Source: Bacteroidales bacterium (GTDB lineage: Bacteria; Bacteroidota; Bacteroidia; Bacteroidales; Tenuifilaceae). Taken from it: DNA of 33,418 nucleotides. Below are positions 14,672-22,997 of this stretch, in pieces (position 1 is the first letter of the stretch; each line of letters begins with the position of its first letter). The DNA lies in contig JACABB010000043.1 in NCBI GenBank assembly GCA_013376985.1, positions 1 through 33,418 of the forward strand, written 5' to 3'. Under the pieces are notes generated by a model, which saw only the letters and a list, made by a program, of their open reading frames with translations, searched no databases and was not told the origin of the DNA. The translations under genes were made by a program, and so were the position numbers.

Positions 14672-15754
14672 CTAAGCAAATTTGATTCGAGGATCGAGCA
14701 TTGCATAAATAATATCAACAAGCAAATTGACAATCACAAAAATCAAGGATATTGCAATAACGCACCCGATAACGAGTGGAACATCATAGCTTGTTAGGGC
14801 ATTTACCATTACGTATCCAAGCCCTTTCCATCCAAAGATATACTCAACAAAAATCACCCCAGCCATAAGCGAGGCAAACCAGCCCGAAATAGCAGTTACA
14901 ACAGGGTTTAATGAATTGCGAAGTGCATGCCGCCAAAGAACTTTCCCAAACGATAACCCTTTGGCTTTTGCGGTTCTAATGTAATCTTGCGAAAGAGTTT
15001 CGAGTAGCGAACTTCTTGTAAGCTGGGTAACAATTGAGAGAGGTCTCAGACCCAGCGTAAGCGTTGGTAGGATTAGGTTTTTCAATTGAAGATGTATTCC
15101 CTCGCCAAAATCATCAACCACCCAAAGATTACCAGTTAGGTTTAATCCTGTGTATTTCCCAAGGACAAATGCAAAGAACCAACCAATAAGTATTGCCGCA
15201 AAGAATGATGGGAGCGACATGCCAATTGCTGAGAATACAATGGAAAACCTATCGATAAATTTGTCTTTTTTGATTGCAGAGATCATCCCCAATGCAATGC
15301 CAAATATTGTTGCAAAAATCATGGAGGTAAAAGCGAGGATAAATGTATTTGGTAGCGTCTCGCTTATAATGGATGTAACCGTTTTCTGGCTTTGGTAGGA
15401 GCGACGCAGGTATGGCGATTTGATTACTATTACTCTCGATTTTGAAAGCTTAACTAGTTTGATATAATTCTTATAGGATGTTTTATCTAAGTATATATAG
15501 CTTGATTTTGAGCGTGGGTTATGGATGGAGATAGGGGAGATGTCGTTCAAATATTTAAGATATTGCGAAAAGACAGGTCTGTCGAGACCAAGATCATGAC
15601 GAACTGTTGCAAGCGAGGTTGAATCGGTACGTTGACCCATCATCATCCGTGCAGGATCGCCAGGTACTAGGTTGAAAAGTATAAAGATCAAAGTAACCAC
15701 TCCCCAGATGATGAGGATGCTGTAGAGTAATTTTTTGATGAGATATCTTAGCAT
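14672..15754 (-). CDS. ABC transporter permease, DppB/OppB type
   Basis: This is an inner-membrane permease of a peptide/nickel-type ABC importer, 360 residues from the chosen start. It begins MLRYLIKKLLYSILIIWGVV, the first membrane helix, followed by FNLVPGDPARMMMG and LGLDRPVFSQYLKYL, typical of the DppB group. Several membrane helices lie after residue 135, and the ATPase-docking (EAA) loop is at 258-280 (YIRTAKAKGLSFGKVLWRHA). It ends LDPRIKFA as the family does. The frame is open 33 codons further upstream, but that part is only translated oligomer repeat. No second permease, ATPase or binding-protein gene is in the window, so partners must be elsewhere. Confidence 0.88.
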   Translation of the reverse strand: MLRYLIKKLLYSILIIWGVVTLIFILFNLVPGDPARMMMGQRTDSTSLATVRHDLGLDRPVFSQYLKYLNDISPISIHNPRSKSSYIYLDKTSYKNYIKLVKLSKSRVIVIKSPYLRRSYQSQKTVTSIISETLPNTFILAFTSMIFATIFGIALGMISAIKKDKFIDRFSIVFSAIGMSLPSFFAAILIGWFFAFVLGKYTGLNLTGNLWVVDDFGEGIHLQLKNLILPTLTLGLRPLSIVTQLTRSSLLETLSQDYIRTAKAKGLSFGKVLWRHALRNSLNPVVTAISGWFASLMAGVIFVEYIFGWKGLGYVMVNALTSYDVPLVIGCVIAISLIFVIVNLLVDIIYAMLDPRIKFA

Positions 15755-15770
15755 TTTTTTAAGATAAAAG

Positions 15771-15893
15771 TTGAAAGTTGAAAGTTGAAAGTGAAAAGAC
15801 AGAAGCCCGAAGTCCGAAGACAGAAGAAAAAGGAAGTTTACCCATCTTTTCACTTTCCACTGTCAACTAACAACTGTCAACTATCAAATCTTT
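15771..15893. repeat. purine-rich/pyrimidine-rich inverted oligomer array without a gene
   Basis: The left arm has GTTGAAAGTTGAAAGTTGAA and then AGAAG/CCGAAG units, all purine-rich. The right arm is pyrimidine-rich with ACTGTCAACTAACAACTGTC. GAAAGTGAAAAG at 15787-15798 is exactly complementary to 15846-15857. The right edge overlaps the last codons of mazG. No ORF of its own is enclosed. Confidence 0.65.
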
Positions 15894-16674
15894 TCGCTTC
15901 TTCCCAAATTACGTTCATTTCATCGAGTGTCATATCTTTTAGGGAGCGACCCTGTTTTATGGTTTTCTCCTCTAAGTAACCAAATCGTTTAATAAACTTT
16001 CTATTTGTGCGTTCTAGTGCTGTTTCAGGCTCAATATTATAAAGCCTTGCAGCATTTACCAATGAGAACAGAAGATCGCCAAATTCGGCCTCCATTTTAT
16101 CAGGATTATTAGCAGATATCTCGGCCTTTAGCTCATCCATTTCTTCTTCAACTTTCTCCCAAATCTGTGAGCGAACTTCCCAATCGAAACCAACAGCTTT
16201 GACTTTTTCTTGAATCCTGTTTGCTTTTATTAATGCTGGTAATGCCTTGGGAACCCCTGAAAGGATTGTTTTATTGCCATCCTTTTCTTTTGTTTTTAGC
16301 TGCTCCCAGTTTTCAATCACCTGGTTTGAATTGTTGACCTTTACCTCCCCAAATACGTGTGGGTGGCGGAATATCAACTTATCACAAAGACTATTAATAA
16401 CATCTGTAATATCAAAAGCATTTTTTTCGGAACCAATCTTAGCGTAGAATACAATGTGTAATAGGATATCACCTAACTCCTTTTTAATGAGATTGAGATC
16501 ATTATCGAGTACCCCTTCGGAGAGTTCGTATGTTTCTTCAATAGTATTAGGTCTTAAACTTTCCATTGTTTGCTCCCTATCCCAAGGGCATTTCTCTCTC
16601 AATTCATCCATAATGTTAAGCAACCTTTCGAAGGCGATGAGTGCAACTCTTTTATCTGATTTTTCTAAGTTCAT
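15877..16674 (-). CDS. mazG: nucleoside triphosphate pyrophosphohydrolase MazG
   Basis: MazG hydrolyses (d)NTPs to NMPs and pyrophosphate and clears unwanted nucleotides. The first MazG domain has CPWDREQTMESLRPNTIEET at about 29-48, the metal-binding EETYE (46-50) and ELGDILLHIVF (66-76). The second copy has EKVEEEMDELKAE and EFGDLLFSLVNAARL. Length of 265 residues and the two-domain layout are usual. It is the middle gene of a same-strand series from the SAM hydroxide adenosyltransferase to the permease, but both spacers hold repeats, so one transcript is uncertain. Confidence 0.95.
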   Translation of the reverse strand: MNLEKSDKRVALIAFERLLNIMDELREKCPWDREQTMESLRPNTIEETYELSEGVLDNDLNLIKKELGDILLHIVFYAKIGSEKNAFDITDVINSLCDKLIFRHPHVFGEVKVNNSNQVIENWEQLKTKEKDGNKTILSGVPKALPALIKANRIQEKVKAVGFDWEVRSQIWEKVEEEMDELKAEISANNPDKMEAEFGDLLFSLVNAARLYNIEPETALERTNRKFIKRFGYLEEKTIKQGRSLKDMTLDEMNVIWEEAKRFDS

Positions 16675-16791
16675 ATGCCAGCATTTAATAAGTCTTTAAA
16701 AATTATTATAAACGCTAAGACGGAAAGACACAAAGGAAAGATGAAAATCTGTGATTATCTGCTTTATCCGTGTCATCTGCGGTCTATTTTT
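16675..16791. repeat. spacer built from a degenerate dispersed repeat
   Basis: The spacer contains AACGCTAAGACGGAAAGACA, then CTGTGATTATCTGC and CCGTGTCATCTGCGGTC. These word patterns resemble highly repeated non-coding elements seen in Bacteroidota and other bacteria. No coding potential was seen. The family assignment is from memory of such patterns. Confidence 0.4.
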
Positions 16792-17583
16792 TTAATCATA
16801 AAACTTAATCCTAATGCTCGATCCATTATTCAGGTTAAGCAGTTGCGATGCGTAGCCACTATTAATGGCGATTTCAAGCAATCCTGCTGAGTTGAATAAG
16901 GCTACGAGTTCACCAGCATCAACATCATTGTAATTAACTGATATTGTGTTAACCTTGTTATGTTGACTTTGAACGTGGATTTCGAATTTCCTACCTTGCC
17001 CTACCTTATCGAATAAATCTTTTGAAACATTGGTAATGGCATTAAAGTAGGAATCGATATAGATTACACTTCCTGTAATCGCATTGTTCTCATTGGTTGC
17101 TCTTAGTGGGATTCTCTGATCGAAATTATTTACTAAGCTGGCAACTTCCAATAAATCTTTGCCCTTGTAAATAGCATCAATTGCAGCAATGGATGAACCA
17201 AGAGAAGCAAAACTTCCTTCGGCCTCAAATGGGAATGCAAATACGTTTTGTGGAGGCTCTTTGAACATCAAACCTATAATCCCATTATCTGGCACTACAA
17301 AATGATGATCGTTATGGCTAAAGGCAAGCATTCTATGCGATTGACTCTCACTATTTACCATCACAAGGTGAATAGTTCCTTTTGGAAAGTGCTTGTAGCT
17401 GTACCTTAGAACAAATGCCGCATGATTAAGGTTGAAAATGGGTACTTGATTTGTAATCTCAACAATTTTTAGATCAGGACATGTGGTTACAAGTTTACCC
17501 CGAAGGACACCATTGTAGTAATCGTGCTGGTTCCAATCGGTTGTTAGTGTAAGTATCTTGTTTGCCAAAACTTCGTTATCCAT
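16792..17583 (-). CDS. SAM hydroxide adenosyltransferase (DUF62, fluorinase/chlorinase family)
   Basis: The 263-residue protein belongs to the SAM-dependent halogenase-like family whose common bacterial members use water to split SAM into adenosine and methionine. Visible features are the N-terminal ILTLTTDWNQHDYYNGVLRG, the nucleotide-binding VVPDNGIIGLMF, the central IDAIYKG, and a C-terminal beta-barrel with GSVIYIDSYFNAITNV. It is not a natural-product halogenase by context: it lies next to mazG and phoH. Its ATG is 242 bases from the divergent phoH gene, so regulatory sequence may be shared. Confidence 0.88.
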   Translation of the reverse strand: MDNEVLANKILTLTTDWNQHDYYNGVLRGKLVTTCPDLKIVEITNQVPIFNLNHAAFVLRYSYKHFPKGTIHLVMVNSESQSHRMLAFSHNDHHFVVPDNGIIGLMFKEPPQNVFAFPFEAEGSFASLGSSIAAIDAIYKGKDLLEVASLVNNFDQRIPLRATNENNAITGSVIYIDSYFNAITNVSKDLFDKVGQGRKFEIHVQSQHNKVNTISVNYNDVDAGELVALFNSAGLLEIAINSGYASQLLNLNNGSSIRIKFYD

Positions 17584-17825
17584 TCACATTCCTGATTATT
17601 CTACAAAGTTGTAAAAAATAAAGTAGCTACCCATAAAGATTGCAAAAAAAGGTTATCAGTTTTAATTAACATCAAACTACCAAGTATTTCTAAATTGTTA
17701 AATTTGGATTTTTATTTGAATGAAGAGATTTTGAAATATTTCAACATTCCAATGTAAGTTAGAACTGAAATTCTTTCTATTTCACAGTGGTTATTACAAT
17801 TAAATAATAAATACAACCTGCCAAC

Positions 17826-18776
17826 ATGGGTGAACGCATAATACTTATTGAGGGAATTGATCCTTTAGTGCTTTTTGGAGTTAAAAATGCTAAATACGAC
17901 TTAATTGCCAAACATTTTCCTAAGCTTAAAATTGTTGCAAGAGGCCACGAGATAAAGGCCATTGGTGACGAAGAGCAGATTAATATTCTGGAGGAGAAGA
18001 TCAATAAGATGATTGAGTTTTTCACCCGCTATAAATACCTTACCGATGCTAATATCCAAGATTTTCTAAGTGAATCGATGGAAACCATTGCTCAAGCAGA
18101 GGAGGATGCAACGGATATTCTAGTATTTGGAAATCATGCCAAGGCCATTAAGGCCAGAACCGTTAATCAACGATTACTGGTTGAGATGTACCAATCCAAC
18201 GATTTACTTTTTGCAATTGGCCCGGCAGGTTCTGGGAAAACGTATACAGCAATTGCCCTTGCGGTAAGGGCTTTAAAGAACAAAGAGGTAAAGCGAATTA
18301 TCCTTACACGTCCAGCAGTGGAGGCAGGGGAGAGGCTTGGATTTCTTCCGGGGGATATGAAGGAAAAACTCGATCCATACTTACAACCCCTATACGATGC
18401 GCTAAACGATATGATTCCAGCCAAGAAACTCCAAGAATATATGGAGGATGGAACTGTACAAATTGCACCCCTTGCCTATATGCGTGGACGCACCCTCGAT
18501 CATGCTTTTGTTATCCTTGATGAAGCGCAGAACACAACAATTAGCCAGCTTAAGATGTTCCTTACCCGAATGGGTAAAAATGCAAAGTTTATTGTTACTG
18601 GCGATATCACCCAGATTGATTTACCACGCAAGGAGGATTCGGGCTTGGTAAAAACCATTGGGTTGCTCAATGGCATTAAGGACATTGCAGTAATTTATTT
18701 TGATGCACGTGATATCATTCGCCATACGTTGGTTAAGTATATTGTTAATGCATTCGAGAAGGGGATAGAGGGATAG
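17826..18776 (+). CDS. PhoH-family ATPase
   Basis: The 316-residue cytoplasmic P-loop ATPase of the PhoH/YbeZ group is linked in other bacteria to RNA and ribosome metabolism. A small N-terminal domain with RGHEIKAIGDEEQ precedes the ATPase. Walker A is GPAGSGKT (132-139), and RPAVEAGERLGFLPGD follows. Walker B is VILDEAQNTT (229-238), and the sensor region is FIVTGDITQIDLP. Length is normal. In Bacteroidota phoH is often followed directly by purC; here an S23 element separates them. Confidence 0.92.
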   Translation: MGERIILIEGIDPLVLFGVKNAKYDLIAKHFPKLKIVARGHEIKAIGDEEQINILEEKINKMIEFFTRYKYLTDANIQDFLSESMETIAQAEEDATDILVFGNHAKAIKARTVNQRLLVEMYQSNDLLFAIGPAGSGKTYTAIALAVRALKNKEVKRIILTRPAVEAGERLGFLPGDMKEKLDPYLQPLYDALNDMIPAKKLQEYMEDGTVQIAPLAYMRGRTLDHAFVILDEAQNTTISQLKMFLTRMGKNAKFIVTGDITQIDLPRKEDSGLVKTIGLLNGIKDIAVIYFDARDIIRHTLVKYIVNAFEKGIEG

Positions 18777-18778
18777 AC

Positions 18779-18830
18779 TGTTAGTGGTTTAGGTGTTTAG
18801 ACTTTTAGGAATTTAGGGGTTTGGATTTTT
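18779..18830 (+). repeat. left oligomer arm of the S23 element (G-rich TTAGG-like units)
   Basis: Units such as GGTTTAGGTGTTTAGAC, TTTTAGGAATTTAGG and GGGTTTGG follow the phoH stop. TTAGGTGTTTAG at 18789-18800 is exactly complementary to CTAAACACCTAA at 19230-19241 and 19262-19273 in the right arm. Confidence 0.8.
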
Positions 18831-18861
18831 ACTATTTGGATTATGTTTAGTAGATAATAGA

Positions 18862-19233
18862 ATGAGAGATCATAGTAAACTTAGAGCCTTTGAATTAGCA
18901 GATGAGTTGGTCGTTTTAATTTATAAATTGACAAAATATTTTCCTAAAGAAGAGGTTTACGGATTAACGTCGCAAATGAGACGAGCGGCAATTTCTGTTC
19001 CGTCTAATATTGTTGAGGGATGTGCTAGAGAGAGTAAAAAAGAATATATCCATTTTCTTGATATCGCATTTGGTTCTTTAAGAGAGTTATCATATCAGTT
19101 TGATATAGCATGTAGATTGGGATATGGTGAAATAGAGCTGCAGAATATGTGCAAAACAAAATTGAATGAAACAGAAAAAGTCCTTGCTTCACTTATTCGC
19201 TCTCTTCGAAAACCCAATAACCTAACATCCTAA
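18862..19233 (+). CDS. four-helix-bundle protein, S23 (23S rRNA intervening sequence) family
   Basis: The 123-residue protein has the family signature YGLTSQMRRAAISVPSNIVE followed by GCARESKKEYIHFLDIAFGS and LRELSYQFDIA. Members form four-helix bundles that assemble into pentamers, and are related in fold to Avd of diversity-generating retroelements; their molecular role is not settled. Its last codons (PNNLTS) are part of the right-hand oligomer repeat, so gene and repeat are physically joined. It lies between phoH and purC within inverted repeat arms, which suggests it came in as a unit. Confidence 0.92.
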   Translation: MRDHSKLRAFELADELVVLIYKLTKYFPKEEVYGLTSQMRRAAISVPSNIVEGCARESKKEYIHFLDIAFGSLRELSYQFDIACRLGYGEIELQNMCKTKLNETEKVLASLIRSLRKPNNLTS

Positions 19234-19274
19234 ACACCTAACCCCCTAAATGCCTAAACAACTAAACACCTAAC
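19218..19274 (-). repeat. right oligomer arm of the S23 element (C-rich CCTAA-like units)
   Basis: Units such as CCTAACATCC, TAAACACCTAACCCCC and CTAAACAACTAAACACCTAA run up to 15 bases before purC. They are the complement of the unit type in the left arm. The array overlaps the 3' end of the S23 gene. Confidence 0.8.
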
Positions 19275-19288
19275 AACTAAATAAAAAA

Positions 19289-20239
19289 ATGGAAAAGGCA
19301 ATCGTTCGTACCGATTTTAACTTTCCCGGACAAACCGGAGTGTACCATGGTAAAGTGCGCGATGTATACAACATCAACAACAAAATGTTGGTAATGGTTG
19401 TATCCGACCGTATCTCGGCTTTTGATGTTGTTCTCCCCAAAGGAATACCTTACAAAGGTCAGGTTCTGAATCAGATTGCATCTAAATTTTTGGATGCAAC
19501 AGCCGATATCGTTCCTAGCTGGAAGATTGCAACCCCCGATCCAATGGTAACCGTTGGGCACTTCTGCGAGCCATTCAAGGTTGAAATGGTTGTGCGTGGA
19601 TATCTTACAGGTCATGCATGGCGCGAGTACAAAGCGGGGAAACGCAGTATCTGTGGGATGCCAATGCCCGATGGCATGAAAGAGCATCAAAAATTTCCAA
19701 AACCTATTATCACCCCAACCACCAAAGCCGATGAGGGACACGATGAGGATATCTCAAAGGAAGATATTATCAAGCAAGGATTGGTTAGTAAAGCGGACTA
19801 TGAGCAGCTGGAGAAGTATACCCTTGCTATATTTGAGAGAGGTACCAAAATGGCTGCTGCAATGGGATTAATCCTTGTTGATACCAAGTACGAGTTTGGT
19901 AAAAAGGATGGCAAGATTTACCTAATTGACGAGATTCACACCCCCGATTCATCCCGCTACTTCTATGCCGATGGGTATGAGGAGCGTTTAGCAAAGAACG
20001 AGCAGCAAAAGCAGCTCTCAAAGGAATTTGTTCGTGAATGGCTTATGGAGAATGGTTTCCAAGGGCAGGATGGACAAAAAGTTCCAGAGATGACCGATAC
20101 CATTGTTAACCAGATAACCGAAAGGTACATTGAGCTATTCGAGAACATCACAGGCGATAAGTTTGTAAAAGCCGAAGGGGCTGATGTTGTGAAGCGAATT
20201 GAAAAGAATGTAACAGAGTTTATTAGTAAGCATAAATAG
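19289..20239 (+). CDS. purC: phosphoribosylaminoimidazole-succinocarboxamide synthase (SAICAR synthetase)
   Basis: PurC joins CAIR and aspartate with ATP in purine synthesis. The N-terminal [14 protein letters not shown] is the ATP-site loop, followed by [52 protein letters not shown] and the late [13 protein letters not shown], all strongly conserved. Length of 316 residues fits the longer Bacteroidota form. The gene ends at a strong terminator. Because the S23 repeat reaches close to its ATG, its leader and promoter may have been altered by that insertion. Confidence 0.97.
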   Translation: MEKAIVRTDFNFPGQTGVYHGKVRDVYNINNKMLVMVVSDRISAFDVVLPKGIPYKGQVLNQIASKFLDATADIVPSWKIATPDPMVTVGHFCEPFKVEMVVRGYLTGHAWREYKAGKRSICGMPMPDGMKEHQKFPKPIITPTTKADEGHDEDISKEDIIKQGLVSKADYEQLEKYTLAIFERGTKMAAAMGLILVDTKYEFGKKDGKIYLIDEIHTPDSSRYFYADGYEERLAKNEQQKQLSKEFVREWLMENGFQGQDGQKVPEMTDTIVNQITERYIELFENITGDKFVKAEGADVVKRIEKNVTEFISKHK

Positions 20240-20252
20240 TAATAGACACCTT

Positions 20253-20290
20253 AACTCTGACAGGGTTTTGAACCCTGTCAGAGTTTTTTA
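20253..20290 (+). terminator. Rho-independent terminator of purC
   Basis: A perfect 15-bp stem (20253-20267 with 20271-20285), a TTG loop and a T-run follow the purC stop by 13 bases. Confidence 0.92.
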
Positions 20291-20492
20291 TGCCTTTCAA
20301 TCTAACTGTTTTAAATCTCTTCTATTTCCGCAATTGGTTATAAAATCAAATTACACTTTGACGGGTTATAATTTTGGCTAATTTTGAGATAAAGATTACC
20401 AAAGGTTTATATATACATTAAAATTTTATGTATAAGTAAGCCTTTGGGATACTTATAAACGAGTTGGCAGCAATGCTATAAAACGACACATT

Positions 20493-21584
20493 ATGACATT
20501 CGAAGAACTTTTGAAAGATTCAATTTTTGATTTGCCATTATCTCAAAAATCAAACAAGTCATTTGATGTATTTATTAGTGAATTGCTTAATGATTTTTTA
20601 AATAAAGTAAATCAATTAGACAATCAATCCCTTCAATTTGAAGATATTAGAATTGAACCTGAATCCATCAAATCGACTCAAAGCACTATTGTTGAAGGAC
20701 TAATTGAAGTTGTTCAAGAATATTATAATGGAAATCCTTTCAAAGCATATGATAAACTAGATCATACTCTTAAAAATGAAGTAAAGGATTTGTATGCAAT
20801 TATCAAGCAAAAAGAATATTGTGCAAATGAAAATTTCTATCGAATACGATTAAAGGAAGACAATTTTCCTTTAGATGCTAAGGACTTATTTCATATCCCA
20901 TTTGAACATCGTGGAAAAGTAAGTACGCAAAGGTATAGTATTCCTGGATTTCCATCACTTTATTTAGGACGTACATTATATGTTTGTTGGGAAGAACTGA
21001 ATAGGCCTCAAATTGATAAATTTCAAGCTGTTCGATTAAAAAACAAATCAAATATTTCTTTTCTAGACTTAACTCCACCACTGCTAACAAATAATTTGCA
21101 TAGAAAGGAAGTTTACAGATATTTTATGACTTGGCCTTTAATAGCTTGTTGTAGTGTAAAAGTTAAAAATATAAATGACACTTTTAAACCTGAATACATA
21201 ATACCACAACTTCTATTACAATGGGTGAGAGATAATGATAGAATTGATGGAATTAGTTATAAATCGACCCATATAGAACCTCAATTATATAAACAAGAAG
21301 GAGAATTGTCCAATTTGGTTTTACCTGTTAAAGAAAATAGAGAAAAAGGACACTGTTCAAAATTAAAATCAAAGTTTGAAATGACAGAAGTTGTTTCATG
21401 GCAATTATATCAATATGCTTTAGGAGGGCAATTATTTGAAGATACTTTTGATGGCAATAGGGTTATTGATGCAAAACTTCCTTTACTAGAACTTATTAAA
21501 GGGAGAAAATATCCATATGGATATTCTATCTTAGGTAATCTTGAAAAATACCTTGATGGAATGAATACTAAAAAGATAAAATAA
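20493..21584 (+). CDS. RES-domain-like protein, 363 aa
   Basis: The N-terminal third (residues 1-110) is mainly helical and unassigned. From residue 115 the sequence resembles RES domains, an ADP-ribosyltransferase-like fold whose toxin members act on NAD: NFYRIRL with R117/R119, then RYSIPGFPSLYLG (147-159) in place of the usual GGRWN..G.P.LY, WEEL (E167/E168), and EYIIPQLLLQWVRD plus DGISYKST (S255/S258) as the late conserved part. The R, E and S residues that name the family are thus plausible. It is longer than ParT/MbcT toxins and has no visible antitoxin gene beside it. Activity is inferred and the similarity is distant. Confidence 0.65.
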   Translation: MTFEELLKDSIFDLPLSQKSNKSFDVFISELLNDFLNKVNQLDNQSLQFEDIRIEPESIKSTQSTIVEGLIEVVQEYYNGNPFKAYDKLDHTLKNEVKDLYAIIKQKEYCANENFYRIRLKEDNFPLDAKDLFHIPFEHRGKVSTQRYSIPGFPSLYLGRTLYVCWEELNRPQIDKFQAVRLKNKSNISFLDLTPPLLTNNLHRKEVYRYFMTWPLIACCSVKVKNINDTFKPEYIIPQLLLQWVRDNDRIDGISYKSTHIEPQLYKQEGELSNLVLPVKENREKGHCSKLKSKFEMTEVVSWQLYQYALGGQLFEDTFDGNRVIDAKLPLLELIKGRKYPYGYSILGNLEKYLDGMNTKKIK

Positions 21585-22059
21585 GAAAAGCCCAGCTGCC
21601 AAAATTGTTTATTGTATTTGAGCAGATGACGCATTTGGAGTTCTTAACGTTTTTTGTTAATTTTACTAATGAGGGATAAGAAAGCAGTTTCAACCGAGCG
21701 TTTTTTTCGAGCTCGTCGAAGGCAACCGACCGCAGGGAACTCAGCGAAGCTAAACTCCCAAACACAACAAATACGCAGAACGTTGGCGTTTATTTTAAGA
21801 AACATTGCTGTATGACAAAATTCCTATAATATTTGAAAAAGATGATGACCACGCTAACGTAATTTGCAAATCCGTACTAAATTTAAGAGCAATAAATACA
21901 GTAATTGGCAATAAAATTTAAGTAAAGAAGAATAAATCTTTTGTAGTTTGAGTTATTAAATTTAAAAAGCAGTTATTAAAAATCTGTGCTAACAGAATTG
22001 AAGTTTAAAAAATTATTTAAATATTACTTTTTTATTTTAACATAACAGTAACTATAGCA
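21585..22059. other. 475-bp spacer with composite repeat and AT-rich leader
   Basis: The left half is composite repeat copy 2. From 21799 to 21921 a frame without ATG is open for 40 codons (reading DKIPIIFEKDDDHANVIC in part) and could be the tail of a lost gene, but this is weak. The rest is AT-rich leader of the MBL gene. Confidence 0.5.
21595..21788. repeat. composite accessory-region repeat, copy 2
   Basis: It shares about 80 bp with 12291-12370 (GCATTTGGAGTT, GAGGGATAAGAA, then AAACTCCCAA). Between these a block of about 60 bp (CCGAGCG to GCGAAGC) is inserted. That block read in reverse resembles the segment before the shared part in copy 1. It ends in AATACGCAGAACGTTGGCG. Confidence 0.65.
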
Positions 22060-22890
22060 ATGATTACAATAAAAGTTTTACTTGAAAATACAAAAATTGA
22101 CAATACATTTAAAAACGATCATGGATTGTCTATTTACATTGAAAATGGCATCCAAAACCTTTTGTTGGATGTCGGAACGGACAATAAATTCTTACAAAAT
22201 GCAGAAATACTTGATATTGATATTACAAAAATTGACAACCTGCTTCTTTCCCATTCACATATCGACCATACAGGTGGATTAGATGCATTTTGTGAAGTAA
22301 ATAAATTAGCAAAAATTTTTCTATTTGATAGTACCGATAAACTTTACTACACAAAAGTGTTTGGCATATTCAATTTTCAAGTTGGGTTAAAATGTAGTGA
22401 TCTAACAAAACAACGAATAAGTACTGTTAGTGGAAAAGTGCAAATAGATGAAAAAACCTTTTTCATAAGTTGTGCGGTCACAGATTATCCTACACCCTCT
22501 TTGAATAAAGTATTATATATGCAGAAAAACAACAAGAAAATTATTGATACATTCGAACACGAAGGAATTTTAGTGATTGAAAACAACAATGAATTTGTGG
22601 TTTTCAATTCTTGCTCTCATAGGGGAGTGATCAATTCTATTGAGACCGTAAAGCGTTTATTTGAAGGAAAAAAGATTAGAAGTTATGTTGGTGGTTTTCA
22701 TTTTTGCAACCCTTTTAATAATATGCATGAAAACGATGAAAATTTGCAGAAATTTGTTGATTATTTTAATGATGAAGATATTCAACTTTATACAGGACAC
22801 TGTACTGGCGATTATTCATTTAACTTCATAAAAGAAAGACTTGGGGGCAAAATTCATAGAATCAGTACGGGAATGCAATTGAACGTTTAG
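22060..22890 (+). CDS. MBL-fold metallo-hydrolase (COG1237-like)
   Basis: The 276-residue cytoplasmic protein has the metallo-beta-lactamase metal motif SHSHIDHTGG (H65, H67, D69, H70). LLLDVGTDNKFLQNA lies before it, and FNSCSHRGVIN and VGGFHF, which hold later ligands, come after it. This arrangement resembles the group annotated as dihydropterin ribofuranosylaminobenzene phosphate synthase-like, but the true substrate cannot be told. Codon use is AT-rich like the neighbouring accessory genes. It seems to be transcribed alone. Confidence 0.85.
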   Translation: MITIKVLLENTKIDNTFKNDHGLSIYIENGIQNLLLDVGTDNKFLQNAEILDIDITKIDNLLLSHSHIDHTGGLDAFCEVNKLAKIFLFDSTDKLYYTKVFGIFNFQVGLKCSDLTKQRISTVSGKVQIDEKTFFISCAVTDYPTPSLNKVLYMQKNNKKIIDTFEHEGILVIENNNEFVVFNSCSHRGVINSIETVKRLFEGKKIRSYVGGFHFCNPFNNMHENDENLQKFVDYFNDEDIQLYTGHCTGDYSFNFIKERLGGKIHRISTGMQLNV

Positions 22891-22997
22891 TTTTTAACGG
22901 CGGATAGTTATGTAGTAGAACTCTAAAGCCGTCAAAGCATTAGAAACGTTGTAAATAATTGTAGATAGTTTTATCTGTATTTGAAAAAAATACAACC

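Noticed and set aside
15755-15853. 33-codon extension of the permease frame
   Set aside because: It is the translation of GTTGAAA-type oligomer repeats; the membrane helix and family match start at 15754.
16792-17583. Fluorinase or chlorinase function for the SAM-dependent enzyme
   Set aside because: Context is housekeeping and no halometabolite genes are near; most bacterial members of this family are SAM hydroxide adenosyltransferases.
19277-19741. Long open frame on the minus strand inside purC
   Set aside because: It is a mirror frame of the clearly conserved purC gene.
21799-21921. Open frame of 40 codons without ATG, possible tail of a lost gene
   Set aside because: It reads plausibly like protein but is short, has no start codon other than TTG and no recognised family; noted under the spacer only.
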